Origin: Symbiodinium natans
Taxonomy: Eukaryota; Sar; Dinophyceae; Suessiales; Symbiodiniaceae
Direction: 5' to 3'
Length of the DNA stretch: 64,000 nt
Assembly (NCBI GenBank): GCA_905221605.1
Contig: CAJNDS010000147.1
Span: 709,773 to 773,772 of the forward strand
Part shown: positions 38,346 through 47,476 of the stretch, in pieces
Numbering within the stretch: position 1 is the first letter of the stretch
Layout of the letters: each line of letters starts with the position of its first letter
Made by a program: the position numbers and the translations under genes
The notes under the pieces: generated by a model
Told to the model about the DNA's origin: nothing
Database searches by the model: none
Seen by the model: only the letters and a program-made list of their open reading frames with translations

Positions 38346-38748
38346 GGTCTAGGGTTTAGGGTTTAGGGTTTAGGGTTTAGGGTTTAGGGTTGAGGGTTGA
38401 GGGTTGAGGGTTGTACGAAATCTTCGTTCCTTCAACTATTCTCGCAAGTATGCATGACTAGGGCGGGCCTTGGGATACTTCATGTTTTCCCTTACTGGGT
38501 TTAAGAGGGTGGTATGTAGGTATATGTTCGGAGGGTTTTTTAAGGGCAATCCTAGATTGAGTTCGATTCAGTCCCGCTCTGTAGGCCCACAGCTCTTGCC
38601 TTTGTGGTACTTTACTGTAACTTTAGCTCCTTATACCTTTTTTGGGTTTATTGGGTTTCTTATTAAGGCAGCTAACAGTTTAATTTATAGCAAACCCTAA
38701 ACCCTCAACCCTAAACCCTAAACCCTAAACCCTAAACCCTAAACCCAC

Positions 38749-38892
38749 AAGGGAGTACAGCCAAGTTGCAAGGTACGATCTGCATTCAACGGCGTGGCGC
38801 TGCTCCTTGGACTTCCTCTGATTTCCTCACGTGTCACTCAAGCTCAAGAGAGAGGCGAACAATTTGCTAGTTCTGTCCAACACGTAATCTAA
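38749..38892 (+). CDS. Candidate exon with stop 'KVRSAFNGVALLLGLPLI'
   Basis: 47 codons then TAA: KGVQPSCKVRSAFNGVALL, LGLPLISSRVTQAQERG, EQFASSVQHVI. A hydrophobic Leu-rich centre then a charged helix. Confidence 0.5.
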   Translation, partial: KGVQPSCKVRSAFNGVALLLGLPLISSRVTQAQERGEQFASSVQHVI

Positions 38893-38967
38893 ATCCCTAG
38901 ACCCTAAACCCTAGACCCTAAACCCTAAACCCTTGTGGGGGGGGGGATGATTGCAACTCAGGTATAA

Positions 38968-39049
38968 GAGAAGCGCGATCGGCGACTGCCGCATCTCAGC
39001 CAAGCAGTTGAGAGTGCCATGAAGTCCCCAAGCCCAAAGACGGAACTTC
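38968..39049 (+). CDS. Candidate exon 'EKRDRRLPHLSQAVESAM'
   Basis: 27 codons, EKRDRRLPHLSQAVESAM, KSPSPKTEL, ending at an IE-H arm (CCTTGGGGACC, 39049). After that element the frame LWYHDDSYWD is open. Confidence 0.5.
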
Positions 39050-39182
39050 CTTGGGGACCAAAAGGGTTTAGTGTTTAGGGTTTAGGGTTTAGGGTTTAGG
39101 GTTTAGGGTCCATATACCTTGTGAGCATGATAGTAGTATCAGGCATATGACCCCAGCTATAGGGGTCCGTTTGGTCCCAAGG
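39049..39182. mobile_element. IE-H element with TTTAGGG units
   Basis: CCTTGGGGACCAAAAGGGTTTAGTG..(TTTAGGG)..GCATATGACCCCAGCTATAGGGGTCCGTTTGGTCCCAAGG. Confidence 0.65.
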
Positions 39183-39207
39183 TTGTGGTACCACGATGAC
39201 TCTTACT

Positions 39208-39383
39208 GGGACCCAGAGTCGACCCTTATTCCCTTTTTGGTGTTTAGGGTTTAGGGTTTATAGGGTTTAGGGTTTAGGGTTTAGGGTCTAGGGGGGGGGG
39301 GGGGCTTAGGTTCCCTTACAAGCCCCTTTTCAAATCAACAAGGGCACCCTTTATACTGCCAGGTTACTCCTGGGCATAGATTA
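39208..39383. mobile_element. IE-K element with telomeric and poly-G insert
   Basis: GGACCCAGAGTCGACCCTTATTCCC..TTTAGGG units..G13..CAAGGGCACCCTTTATACTGCCAGGTTACTCCTGGGCATAGA. Confidence 0.6.
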
Positions 39384-39509
39384 CGATGATCATGCTGCTA
39401 TTGCTGCAGTTCGATTTCTTCTTGCGTGGCATAGCAGGTCTTCTTGGGATTCCCTAGAAACCCTATCATCATCCCCATCACCCAAAGTCAAAAGAGCTTC
39501 ACACTGCAT
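39384..39509 (+). CDS. Candidate exon 'AAIAAVRFLLAWHSRSSW'
   Basis: About 42 codons between IE-K (left) and IE-G (right): DDHAAIAAVRFLLAWHSR, SSWDSLETLSSSPSPKVK, RASHC. Confidence 0.55.
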
Positions 39510-39619
39510 TGGAGGCTCATGGGTACTTGTAGCCCCAATAAAGAAAACTACCTACACCCTACTTCGGGGGCTTTGTCAGTACAGCTATAATTGTGGTTGT
39601 TTACCCATGAACTTGCAAG
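39509..39619. mobile_element. IE-G element
   Basis: TTGGAGGCTCATGGGTACTTGTAGCCCC..TTGTGGTTGTTTACCCATGAACTTGCAAG. Confidence 0.65.
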
Positions 39620-39733
39620 TAGGGTAGTAAACCCTAAACCCTAAACCCTAAACCCTAAACCCTAAACCCTAAACCCTAAACCCTAAACCCTATAAACCCT
39701 GAACCCTAAACTCTCTCCCCCCCCCCCCCTCAG

Positions 39734-39809
39734 TAGCCGAGAATGGCACCCAAGGATACAGCGGCAAGAACACCGACCTGTCTGCCCCCAAGCCCCCGGG
39801 CTGCCATGG
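39734..39809 (+). CDS. Candidate exon 'AENGTQGYSGKNTDLSAP'
   Basis: Poly-C then TCAG, 25 codons AENGTQGYSGKNTDLSAP, KPPGCHG, then GGTTTAGGG. Confidence 0.45.
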
Positions 39810-39862
39810 GGTTTAGGGTTTAGGGTTTAGGGTTTAGGGCTTCTTGTTTGTATGATTCTTCT

Positions 39863-39985
39863 ATAGGACCCAGAATAGGTCCTTATTCCGTTTTTTAGGG
39901 TTGAGGTTCCTGTATAAGCCCCGTATTTAACCCAGCAGGGGCATTATTTATCCTTTTATTCCCAGATTACTCTTGCACCTAGTCT
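39863..39985. mobile_element. IE-K element
   Basis: GGACCCAGAATAGGTCCTTATTCC..CTTTTATTCCCAGATTACTCTTGCACCTAGTC. Confidence 0.6.
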
Positions 39986-40097
39986 TTTATGACGGAGCAA
40001 CCTAAACTTGAAGCTTCGAGCTACAGGTCCGCCAGCATGTTGGGATTTAGGGGGGGGGGGGGGCGGGGATGCATATGTCTTCTTCAGATTTCCTCCT

Positions 40098-40180
40098 CAG
40101 AACGCATGCCTTGCGTGCGAATTATACACTTCCCAAGACAAATAAACGTGTATGTAGCCTTCGAAGCCCTTATCCCCAAA
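40098..40180 (+). CDS. Candidate exon 'ERMPCVRIIHFPRQINVY'
   Basis: Open as ERMPCVRIIHFPRQINVY, VAFEALIP; upstream EQPKLEASSYRSASML in the same frame is interrupted by a poly-G run. Confidence 0.45.
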
Positions 40181-40229
40181 CCCCAACCCTAAACCCCAAA
40201 CCCCAAACCCCAAACCCCAAACCCTAAAC

Positions 40230-40296
40230 GTGGCGCAGAATCGCTCCCATGAGTTGCTTAGCTTGCATACGCCGTTTCTCCGTCCGCACTCCGTGT
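40230..40296 (+). CDS. Candidate exon 'VAQNRSHELLSLHTPFLR'
   Basis: 22 codons ending directly at the IE-E arm (CTTGGTGGCCCAG, 40297). Confidence 0.45.
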
Positions 40297-40415
40297 CTTG
40301 GTGGCCCAGTGGTACCTGTTTTTCCCTTGTATTGGTTCAAGGTTCACTTATTATGATAAAGTAGCCAACCCAAAACAGGGTGCCCTCATTCTAACATGGT
40401 TCCTGGGCGACCAAG
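40297..40415. mobile_element. IE-E element, complete
   Basis: CTTGGTGGCCCAGTGGTACC..TTGGTTCAAGGTTCACTTATTATGATAAAGTAGCCAACCC..GGTTCCTGGGCGACCAAG. Confidence 0.75.
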
Positions 40416-40699
40416 ATATGGGCAGTTTCTCTACCGGTACAGTTTGGTCCCTTTGAGGGCTTCTGTTGATAACTCAGAGCCCGATGTGTAGTAATTCAGA
40501 GCCCTGTGTTCAGTAAACCCCCAACCCTAAACCCTTAACCCTAAACCCTAAACCCCTAAACCCTGAACCCTGAACCCTAAACCCTAAGCCCTAAACCCTA
40601 AACCCTAAACCCTTGGAATTCAGCTTCTGGAGCTCCAGGTCAAGGGCTTCAAACATCGAAGGTCTGCTCAGAGTTCTGAAGCTGGAGTCCACAATTTCA

Positions 40700-40955
<256 letters not shown>

Positions 40956-41123
40956 AACTTGCTTCAAGAACCCTCACAAAAGATGAGAATATCCTTCCTT
41001 ATAGGAGCAACCTGGGGATTGAGATTTTTTTGGTGTTTAACAGAAACCTCTCTGAACCTTAAACCCTGAACGCATGAACCCTGGACCCTAGACCCATGAA
41101 CCCTAAACCCGAAACCCTGAACT

Positions 41124-41240
41124 GATGCTACAGAGTTGGTGAATGTCGCCCTTGGCAGGGCGCGGCAAGATTGCGAGCATGTCACCTTCCACGACTGCAT
41201 AGCGGCAAAGGGCAAGAAGCAGCTGGCCCGCATTGCCTAG
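41124..41240 (+). CDS. Candidate exon with stop 'DATELVNVALGRARQDCE'
   Basis: 38 codons then TAG: DATELVNVALGRARQDCE, HVTFHDCIAAKGKKQLAR, IA. One of the most protein-like islands. Confidence 0.55.
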   Translation, partial: DATELVNVALGRARQDCEHVTFHDCIAAKGKKQLARIA

Positions 41241-41275
41241 GGTTTAGGCTTCATAGGCTTTAGGCTTGGGATGTT

Positions 41276-41371
41276 ACGCCCTTATACTAACAGTCCTTGA
41301 TAGGGGTTATAGTACCCTAAACCCTAAACCCTGAACCCTAAACCCTAAACCCTAAACCTGGAGCATCCCAA
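41276..41371. mobile_element. IE-C element, centre replaced by CCCTAAA array
   Basis: TTGGGATGTTACGCCCTTATACTAACAGTCCTTGATAGGGG..(CCCTAAA)6..GGAGCATCCCAA. Confidence 0.75.
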
Positions 41372-41845
41372 CTTTAGGCTTTAGGCTTGATAGTGTTTTG
41401 GGTTCACAGTGGTTTGCACACGGGGTGTTGGGGTTAGAGAGGCCGGAGGGTGCTGGTGCTCCGAAGGACGAGCGTTTGAAAACTCAAGAGGGGGGTTTAG
41501 GGTTTAGGGTTTAGGGTTAAGGGTTTAACTAGGGTTTGGGATGAAAGCGAACTGTCTAGGCCTTCGTAGGCTTCAATGTACCAGCCCCCCCCCCCCCCCC
41601 ACCCCTTCGAAAGACGTTTGAAACCCCCAACATGGGGACCTTAAAGGAACGCTCGATCACACGTTGGGGGTCGACCTTGGGTTTAGGGTTTAGGGTTTAA
41701 GGGTTTAGGGTTTAGGGTTTAGGGTTTAGGGTTGTTAGATTGCCATAGTCTCCCGCACCTGGGCTTTTGGGTTCAGGGTTTGGGGTTGAGGGGCCCTTTC
41801 ACGCACATGTCCGGGGTGGACGCTGATGACTTTGCATCTGCGCAG

Positions 41846-41975
41846 GCTTGAGTACTCGGAAGCCGTTAAGGGCCTATATCAATCTACAGTCTGCATATGC
41901 AACCTACTTCCCTACTTCCCGGTGAAGCACAGTGTGCAGGGCATGAGAATGGGCGTGATGTGCCTACCCTCATAA
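41846..41975 (+). CDS. Candidate exon with stop 'LEYSEAVKGLYQSTVCIC'
   Basis: Acceptor ATCTGCGCAG, then 42 codons and TAA: LEYSEAVKGLYQSTVCIC, NLLPYFPVKHSVQGMRMG, VMCLPS. Confidence 0.55.
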
Positions 41976-42137
41976 CCCTGAACCCTGAACCCCAAACCCT
42001 ACACCAAGCCATGCACCCCCAAACCCTGTTTGATGGAAAGGGAGTCTGAAAAGCCCCATGGGACATTTTAAGAGATTTTCCCTTCTTGGGTTTAGGAGGA
42101 TTAGGGTTTAGGTTTTAGGGAGATTGCGAGTACCCAA

Positions 42138-42231
42138 CATCGGAGTTCTGCTGAATGAGATTCATCCCATCCCCCCCCCCCCCCCCTCTCCCATCGGAGT
42201 TCTGTTGAATGAGATTCATCCCATCCCCCCC
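42138..42231. repeat. 40-bp direct duplication around poly-C
   Basis: CATCGGAGTTCTG(C/T)TGAATGAGATTCATCCCATCCCCCCC occurs at 42138 and 42192. Each copy reads IGVLLNEIHPIP in the same frame. Confidence 0.85.
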
Positions 42232-42239
42232 CTCCCCCC

Positions 42240-42345
42240 ACCCAAACCAACAAAAAGAAAAGAAATTCAAGACATCCAGCACGCCCTCAATATCCTGCGG
42301 TTCCTGCACCCCGATCCTTATGTCGCCTTCTATAGGCCCTTACGG
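42240..42345 (+). CDS. Candidate exon 'EIQDIQHALNILRFLHPD'
   Basis: Open as KRKEIQDIQHALNILRFL, HPDPYVAFYRPLRR, in frame with the duplicated IGVLLNEIHPIP pieces upstream; ends in a poly-G run. Confidence 0.5.
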
Positions 42346-42411
42346 CGGGGGGGGGGGGGGGGGTCGAAAAGATTCGGGGTACCCTGTTGGGACAGCGGGG
42401 TGCGATAATAA

Positions 42412-42578
42412 GGAGGGGGATAGAGTATGGCCCCTCTATTTGGAGAAATGCGATATGTCAGAATACATGTGTGCCTACGCCCCAAACCGAAGCAACTGTG
42501 AGGTTCAAGCTGAGCTCTGCGCGATTGCACATCCACTGGTCAAACTTCGACAAGAAGGGGTGCTTTGGTCTTTGTTGG
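42412..42578 (+). CDS. Candidate exon 'YLEKCDMSEYMCAYAPNR'
   Basis: About 55 codons: DRVWPLYLEKCDMSEYMC, AYAPNRSNCEVQAELCAI, AHPLVKLRQEGVLWSLL. Five Cys; ends at GG/GTTTTGGG. No family recognised. Confidence 0.6.
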
Positions 42579-42708
42579 GTTTTGGGTTTAGGGTCTAGGG
42601 TTTTGGGGGTTTAGGGTTTAGGGTTTAGGGTTTAGGTCTGTAGGGTTTAGGGTTTAGGGTAGGGCACACTATCCACAAGGGGCAGGGCTTACGGGTTGCG
42701 GCTAATTT

Positions 42709-42790
42709 AGGCCCGACAAAACAGCGACCTCAAAAGGGCTCATCATGTACAGACCTGCTCATTTATCTGTAGATTCTGCTCGTACACATA
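42709..42790 (+). CDS. Candidate exon 'RPDKTATSKGLIMYRPAH'
   Basis: 27 codons, RPDKTATSKGLIMYRPAH, LSVDSARTHT, ending exactly at the IE-G arm (42791). Confidence 0.5.
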
Positions 42791-42983
42791 CTTGGAGGTT
42801 CATGGGTACATAGAACCCCAATTATACGTCTACTTATACCCGACTTGGAGGACTCAGCGAGCTTATGAGTACAGTTATACATAGTTGGGGTTATAAGTAC
42901 CCTGAACCTAGGGATTATCGTACCCCCTATTTACAATCCCTCTTAACGGACTGTGAGTATAAGGGGGAACCTCCAAGTAGACT
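42791..42983. mobile_element. IE-G element followed by IE-C right half
   Basis: IE-G: CTTGGAGGTTCATGGGTACATAG..GGGGTTATAAGTACCCTGAACC (to 42909). Then an IE-C right arm: CAATCCCTCTTAACGGACTGTGAGTATAAGGGGGAACCTCC. Confidence 0.65.
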
Positions 42984-43033
42984 ACCACCATTGTTCATGC
43001 GTTTGTACTCTCAACACTGAAAGCCTCATAGAG
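42980..43033 (+). CDS. Candidate exon 'DYHHCSCVCTLNTESLIE'
   Basis: 18 codons between the IE-C half element and donor ATAGAG/GTGAGG. Confidence 0.5.
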
Positions 43034-43331
43034 GTGAGGAGGCCATAGGTTTAGGGTTTTTGGTGCTGAGCTTACCTAAAGACCCTCCCTAGACTTTAAC
43101 CCTGAACCTTACTGTCTAGAGGGGAAACGAGAAGCTCCAACAACAATAAGCCAAACATGGTTCTAAGCAAGATTGTTGTGATTCGAGGCTTCTTTTGAAA
43201 TTGTTCCTCGTGGGCTGGTTTGGGCTTACTCAACCCTAAACCCGAAAACCTAAACCACAAGGCCATCTTGGACCCGATTCCCAATAAGAGGGGCTGTATT
43301 TTGTGTACTGCCTTAATATCTGGGTGTAGGC

Positions 43332-43460
43332 TTGGGATGTTTCAGCATTTACTAGCAGTCCTTAGTAGGGATTGGGATAAGGGGTGCTATATTCCCTATT
43401 CGGGACGGTTAGTATAAGGGTGGGACATCCCAAGGTTAGTATAAGGGGGGGGACGTCCCA
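43332..43460. mobile_element. IE-C element with duplicated right arm
   Basis: TTGGGATGTTTCAGC..GACGGTTAGTATAAGGGTGGGACATCCCAA, then GGTTAGTATAAGGGGGGGGACGTCCCAAG again. Confidence 0.75.
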
Positions 43461-43644
43461 AGTATCTGTCGGGGGGGTGGGGGGGGGGGGGGGTCTAAGA
43501 GTCGAAGGGGCATTCGAAAGCCCCAAACTAGACAGCGCGTTGTTGACTGTTCCTTACTCAGCCAATAGCTGAACTTTATAAACTTTTTGGGTTTCCATAT
43601 TTACTAGGAATAGTTTGACCTTTTGATTCCTTGGTTATTGGAGA

Positions 43645-44001
43645 AGGTGCACCTAAACCCTAAACCCTAAACCCTAAACCCTAAACCCTAAACCCTAAAC
43701 CCTAAACCCTAAATCCTAAACCCTAAACCCTAAGCTTAGGGAGCCTTAGGGCCTGCTACGGAGTATTTGGAAACCTTGGGTTACATGCCTCCTTTGACCT
43801 CCCCTTTCTTCAGAGACCCTGTAACCTGAACGAACCCTAAACCATTATAAGCCCTAAACGCTATAAACCCCAAACCCTATAAACCCTATAAACCCTATAA
43901 ACCCCTAAACCCCTAAACCCCTAAATCCCTAAATCCCTAAACCCTAAACCCTAAACCCTAAACCCTAAACCCTAAACCCTAAACCCTAAACCCTAAACCC
44001 C
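43645..44001. repeat. CCCTAAA arrays and CCCTATAAA variants
   Basis: 43651-43733 and 43918-44001 are near-perfect; 43860-43917 has CCCTATAAA and CCCCTAAA variants, with a short unique piece between. Confidence 0.9.
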
Positions 44002-44105
44002 ACCCTCCTGTAGTATGCTGTTGGCTTTTCCTCTTCGTGACCAAGGCACAGGAAGCCCACGCCGACCGACATCGCAAACCTGACGATGCACTTTGCTAGC
44101 TAGGC

Positions 44106-44218
44106 ACTTGGGGTTTGGGGTTTGGGGTTTAGGGTTTAGGGTTTAGGGTTTAGGGTTTAGGGTTTAGGGTTTAGGGTTTAGGGTTTAGGGTTTAGGGTTT
44201 AGGGTTTAGGGTTTAGGG
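44106..44218. repeat. (TTTAGGG)n array, 14-15 units
   Basis: Right partner of the arrays ending at 44001; the island 44004-44105 between them is open in two frames. Confidence 0.93.
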
Positions 44219-44239
44219 CTGAAGCAGCAGCCATGGCGG

Positions 44240-44328
44240 ACAGCCAGGTGACGGGCAGCAGGGCAGCGTTGGGAAAAGATTTTGGCTGATGGCCACAGAT
44301 GCTGCCAGGTGCTTAGTCTGTGTCTCTG
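44240..44328 (+). CDS. Candidate exon 'GSVGKRFWLMATDAARCL'
   Basis: Open as GSVGKRFWLMATDAARCL, VCVSA up to the IE-H arm CCTCGGGGACC at 44329. An alternative frame starts MADSQVTGSRAALGKDFG. Confidence 0.4.
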
Positions 44329-44475
44329 CCTCGGGGACCACCTGAACCCTGAAATTGGGGGTCATAAACCCTAAACCGTAAACCTAGACCCTAAACCCTA
44401 AACCCTGTACTACTCAAATCCCCATTAAGGCGCATGAACCTCAAACCCTTTTAAGGTTCATGTTGGTCCTCAAGG
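44329..44475. mobile_element. IE-H element
   Basis: CCTCGGGGACCACCTGAACCC..CTACTCAAATCCCCATTAAGG..GGTTCATGTTGGTCCTCAAGG. Confidence 0.7.
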
Positions 44476-44586
44476 TGGGTAGTTCTCTAAATGATTGTCC
44501 CTTTTAGGGGTCCTATATATACTGCGACACCCTCAAACGAAGGACACCCCCCCCCCCCCCCCCCTCCAAATTCTAGGGTTCTCAAG

Positions 44587-44897
44587 GATTCTTGAGGGAG
44601 GGTTTAGGGTTTAGGGTTTAGGGTTTAGGGTTTAGGGTTTAGGGTTTAGGGTTTAGGGTTTAGGGTTTAGGGTTTAGGGTTTAGGGTTTAGGGTTTAGGG
44701 AGGGGGGTTCAGGGTGGGGGGTGGGGGTATGTAACCCAAGGTTCCCTAACACTCCCCACTACTTCCTAAGGCTCCCTAAGCTTTCCGAAGCTTTCCTAAG
44801 GTTCCCCCCCAGATACCGACCCCCCATGGACACCTCAAACCCTAAACCCTAAACCCTAAACCCTAAACCCCAAACCCCAAACCCTCCCTTAAGGACC
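44587..44897. mobile_element. IE-D element with 14-unit TTTAGGG array
   Basis: GGATTCTTGAGGGAGGG, TTTAGGG array (44597-44699), core GGTTCCCTAACACTCC..CTAAGGCTCCCTAAGC, then CCCTAAA/CCCCAAA units, then CCCTCCCTTAAGGACC. The two arms each carry a telomeric array in opposite orientation. Confidence 0.75.
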
Positions 44898-44927
44898 CTA
44901 CATAGCAAAAGGGACCCGAATTTGGAG

Positions 44928-45016
44928 AACTTGTCCGCTGGCCTCGGAGGAAGAGGCAATTGTTTGATCTTAGTTGTGGTGGAGCGCGCCCGAGTTGCTC
45001 AGTGATGCCATGTAGG
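44928..45016 (+). CDS. Candidate exon 'ELVRWPRRKRQLFDLSCG'
   Basis: 29 codons, ELVRWPRRKRQLFDLSCG, GARPSCSVMPC, soon after the IE-D element. Confidence 0.45.
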
Positions 45017-45130
45017 TCCATGGGGTCTCGGAATATATGAAATGATCGTATTCCCTTCTAGTCCCTGTAGAACCATACCATACATACCCCCCCAAAGAAA
45101 AACATATTCGAATGGATCAGGCCCCTACAG

Positions 45131-45284
45131 GAGTTCCTTGAGCATCAGCATCCTTGCTGAAGCAAGCCAGGCCCTTGAGCCAGTTCCTTTTCGCTATCAT
45201 GCAAAGACTGGTACCTTTCCTGGGTATCCAGTGATGTGCTCAACCTACGTCGGAATCCTGATGGGATTCTTCCGCACAGGGTGA
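45131..45284 (+). CDS. Candidate exon 'SILAEASQALEPVPFRYH'
   Basis: Acceptor CCCCTACAG then about 50 codons: SSLSISILAEASQALEPV, PFRYHAKTGTFPGYPVM, CSTYVGILMGFFRTG, then TGA. Protein-like; the stop may mark intron sequence. Confidence 0.55.
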
Positions 45285-45318
45285 TAGCTGTCCGGTGCCA
45301 AGGGGAGGGGGCATGTAG

Positions 45319-45576
45319 GGAGCGCTGCAGTTTGAAACCGCGCCAAGGGAGACGTGCTCATTTTGTAGAAAATGTTTTTTCGGATCCTTCCCCAGTGGCA
45401 CAGGACTGATTTTAACCCCCCATCTTTTCAATTGGATCCTCAAAAGGGGATGTGAGGAGACGGATGAGCCGAATCCTGTGCACGATGTGCTTACTGCCCA
45501 TGCTCTGGCAACAGGCCACACTTCCTTTGGCCCTATTGGATGGAACATATGTTATGTTATGCCACTCAGAACCTAG
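45319..45576 (+). CDS. Coding island with dynein-heavy-chain-like FGPIGWNI
   Basis: 85 codons on + ending in TAG: FETAPRETCSFCRKCFFG, SFPSGTGLILTPHLFNWI, LKRGCEETDEPNPVHDVL, TAHALATGHTSFGPIGWNIC. HTSFGPIGWNI resembles the (K)FG.(L/I)GWNIPY motif in the C-terminal part of dynein heavy chains; the usual following PYEF is not conserved (ICYVM). The match is short. The minus strand is open for 102 codons over the same DNA. Confidence 0.5.
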   Translation, partial: GALQFETAPRETCSFCRKCFFGSFPSGTGLILTPHLFNWILKRGCEETDEPNPVHDVLTAHALATGHTSFGPIGWNICYVMPLRT

Positions 45577-45716
45577 TTTAGAAATACCATGAATCATGGT
45601 CAGAAGTCCTAAGCCCTAAACCCACCCTAAGCCCTAAACCCTAAGCCCTAAACCCTAAACCCTAAACCTAATCCCTAATCCCTAAACCCTAAACCCTACA
45701 CCCTAAACCCAATCAG

Positions 45717-45809
45717 ATTGCCGTTGCCTGAAGATGCCTGGGCTGGGTGGGCCAACCGCGGCGTTCAAGCCCAAAGCATGACCAAGGCGGCATGGCGCGG
45801 CTTAAAAAG
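45717..45809 (+). CDS. Candidate exon 'IRLPLPEDAWAGWANRGV'
   Basis: 31 codons between CCCTAAA and TTTAGGG arrays: IRLPLPEDAWAGWANRGV, QAQSMTKAAWRGLKR. Confidence 0.5.
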
Positions 45810-45906
45810 AGGGTTTAGGGTTTAGGGTTTAGGGTTTAGGGTTTAGGGCTAGGGTTTAGGGTTTGGGGTTTAGGGTTTAGGGCTTAGGGCTTTGGGTTTA
45901 GCGCAG

Positions 45907-45951
45907 GATGTTTCGGGGGCCAAGTCGACCCCTGATATAAAGGGTTTTTTG
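45907..45951 (+). CDS. Candidate exon 'DVSGAKSTPDIKGFL'
   Basis: Acceptor TTAGCGCAG and donor TTTTTTG/GTGAGT enclose 15 codons. Confidence 0.45.
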
Positions 45952-46278
45952 GTGAGTGCGTCGGAGCAAAGATCTTTTTAGGATGATCTCAATTTAGTGG
46001 TTAATGTCGTCCCCTAAGCCCTAACCCTAAACCCTAAACCCTAAACCCTAAGCCCTAAGCCCTAAACCCTAAACCCTAAACCGTGCGGCTTCAGGGCTTA
46101 TGTTTGAGGGTTTCGGTTCTCTTAAAACCACGAGTCTTGGAGAGAAGTGTCCATCTTTCAGTGTGCTGGCGCCGGCCTCAGTCCATGCCTCATTTAGGAG
46201 GGTTTAGGGTTTAGGGTTTAGGGTTTAGGGTTTAGGGTTTAGGGTGAGGGTGAACCTTAAAAGCCCCTTTGCCCCAAA

Positions 46279-46370
46279 GAGGGGGCCATTGTTATTCCGA
46301 GGCCCCACGCCCTCGCATCGTGGCAAGTCTCGGAACTCACATCCTCTCTGAGACTTTCCCAAAACCGAAT
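46279..46370 (+). CDS. Candidate exon 'KEGAIVIPRPHALASWQV'
   Basis: Open as KEGAIVIPRPHALASWQV, SELTSSLRLSQNRI; an alternative frame is also open. Confidence 0.35.
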
Positions 46371-46505
46371 TTAAGCCCTAATTCCTTGGAGACACGCCCT
46401 GCATCTGAAGGCCTACGCCCGAAACCGCACCCGGAATGTCAGGGTTTAGGGTTTTGGGTTTAAAGTTTAGGGTTTAGGGTTCAGGGATTATGGCTTGGAG
46501 TTGAG

Positions 46506-46590
46506 GTTGCTTGCTGACTTTCTTGGATGTAACACTGGGTTTCTTGGATATCAGTCGATGCAATTGTCATCGTGCCGTCTGGGTTCGAAA
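46506..46590 (+). CDS. Candidate exon 'LLADFLGCNTGFLGYQSM'
   Basis: 26 codons; contains a duplicated GGTTTCTTGGAT / CTTTCTTGGATG word. Confidence 0.4.
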
Positions 46591-46624
46591 AAGGGTTCGG
46601 GTTCAGGGTTTAGGGTTTAGGGTT

Positions 46625-47042
46625 TAATGTTGACTTCACATTAATGATTCCCGCTACAATTATAAAATCCAGCTGCCGGAACACAATAATGTAACCCCCC
46701 ACAATTATAAAATCCAGCCCGGAATAATTTTTTTACGGGCGATGTTATGTAATTAGCTTAAACTTATAAGTTTCAGGGTGTTTGAAGAGAATGAGTTTAG
46801 AGCTTGCTGGCTGCAGACACTCTCTTTTGCAGTGGCAGAGGCCCGCAGTAGAGGCTCACTTAGCCCACTGTGGTGGCACCGGGACAGCTAGATCGAAGCA
46901 GAGTTGCCTCATGTAGAATCGCTCTGCCTTGGTCTTGTCGCAGCTTAGACAGCCCGACTGCCATCTGCATCTAGAGCAGACTCCTGGGTTTCCCAGGTCG
47001 GCAATCTTAGCAAGAGCACTCCTCCTCCTCCTCCTCCTCCTC

Positions 47043-47114
<72 letters not shown>

Positions 47115-47270
47115 GTACTAGTACTACTAGTACTACTAGTGGTACTACTACCTAATACTAAAACTAATAGTACGTCCTACCAGGATTTAGGCGAATATAA
47201 TTGAGGAGGCCCTGGCCGGACAGATTGATCAATCAAGGGGGGGGGGGTTATTAATGCGAAGTCAACATTA
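46625..47270. mobile_element. 646-bp terminal-inverted-repeat element inserted in a TTTAGGG array
   Basis: TAATGTTGACTTCACATTAAT (46625-46645) is repeated inverted, 20 of 21 bases, at 47250-47270. TTTAGGG units abut both ends. Inside: two copies of ACAATTATAAAATCCAGC (near 46659 and 46699), open pieces such as WQRPAVEAHLAHCGGT, the CTC/CTA microsatellite and a poly-G run. No transposase is seen, so it would be non-autonomous. Confidence 0.7.
47018..47165. repeat. (CTC)n(CTA)n microsatellite
   Basis: About eight CTC then 25 or more CTA units, decaying to AGTACTA at the right. Confidence 0.93.
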
Positions 47271-47476
47271 GGGTTTAGGGTTTAGGGTTTAGGGTTTAGG
47301 TTTTACGGGGGGGCTCTGGGCGTCTCGCTGGAACCAGGCCTCCAGCGCCTCTCAAGCCCGCTCTGGTCCACGCCGAGGGTGAGAGAGCCTGTTGCGATTC
47401 TGAGTCTTCCACCTTCTACTCTTTGCCTAGCGGTTTAGGGTTTAGGGTTTAGGGTTTAGGGTTTAGGGTTTAAGAT

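Noticed and set aside
45240-45548. 102-codon frame on minus
   Set aside because: Overlaps two + frames with splice-like borders and a GWNI motif; treated as a shadow, though not disproved.
46929-47204. 91-codon Leu-rich frame
   Set aside because: Mostly the CTC/CTA microsatellite inside the 646-bp TIR element.
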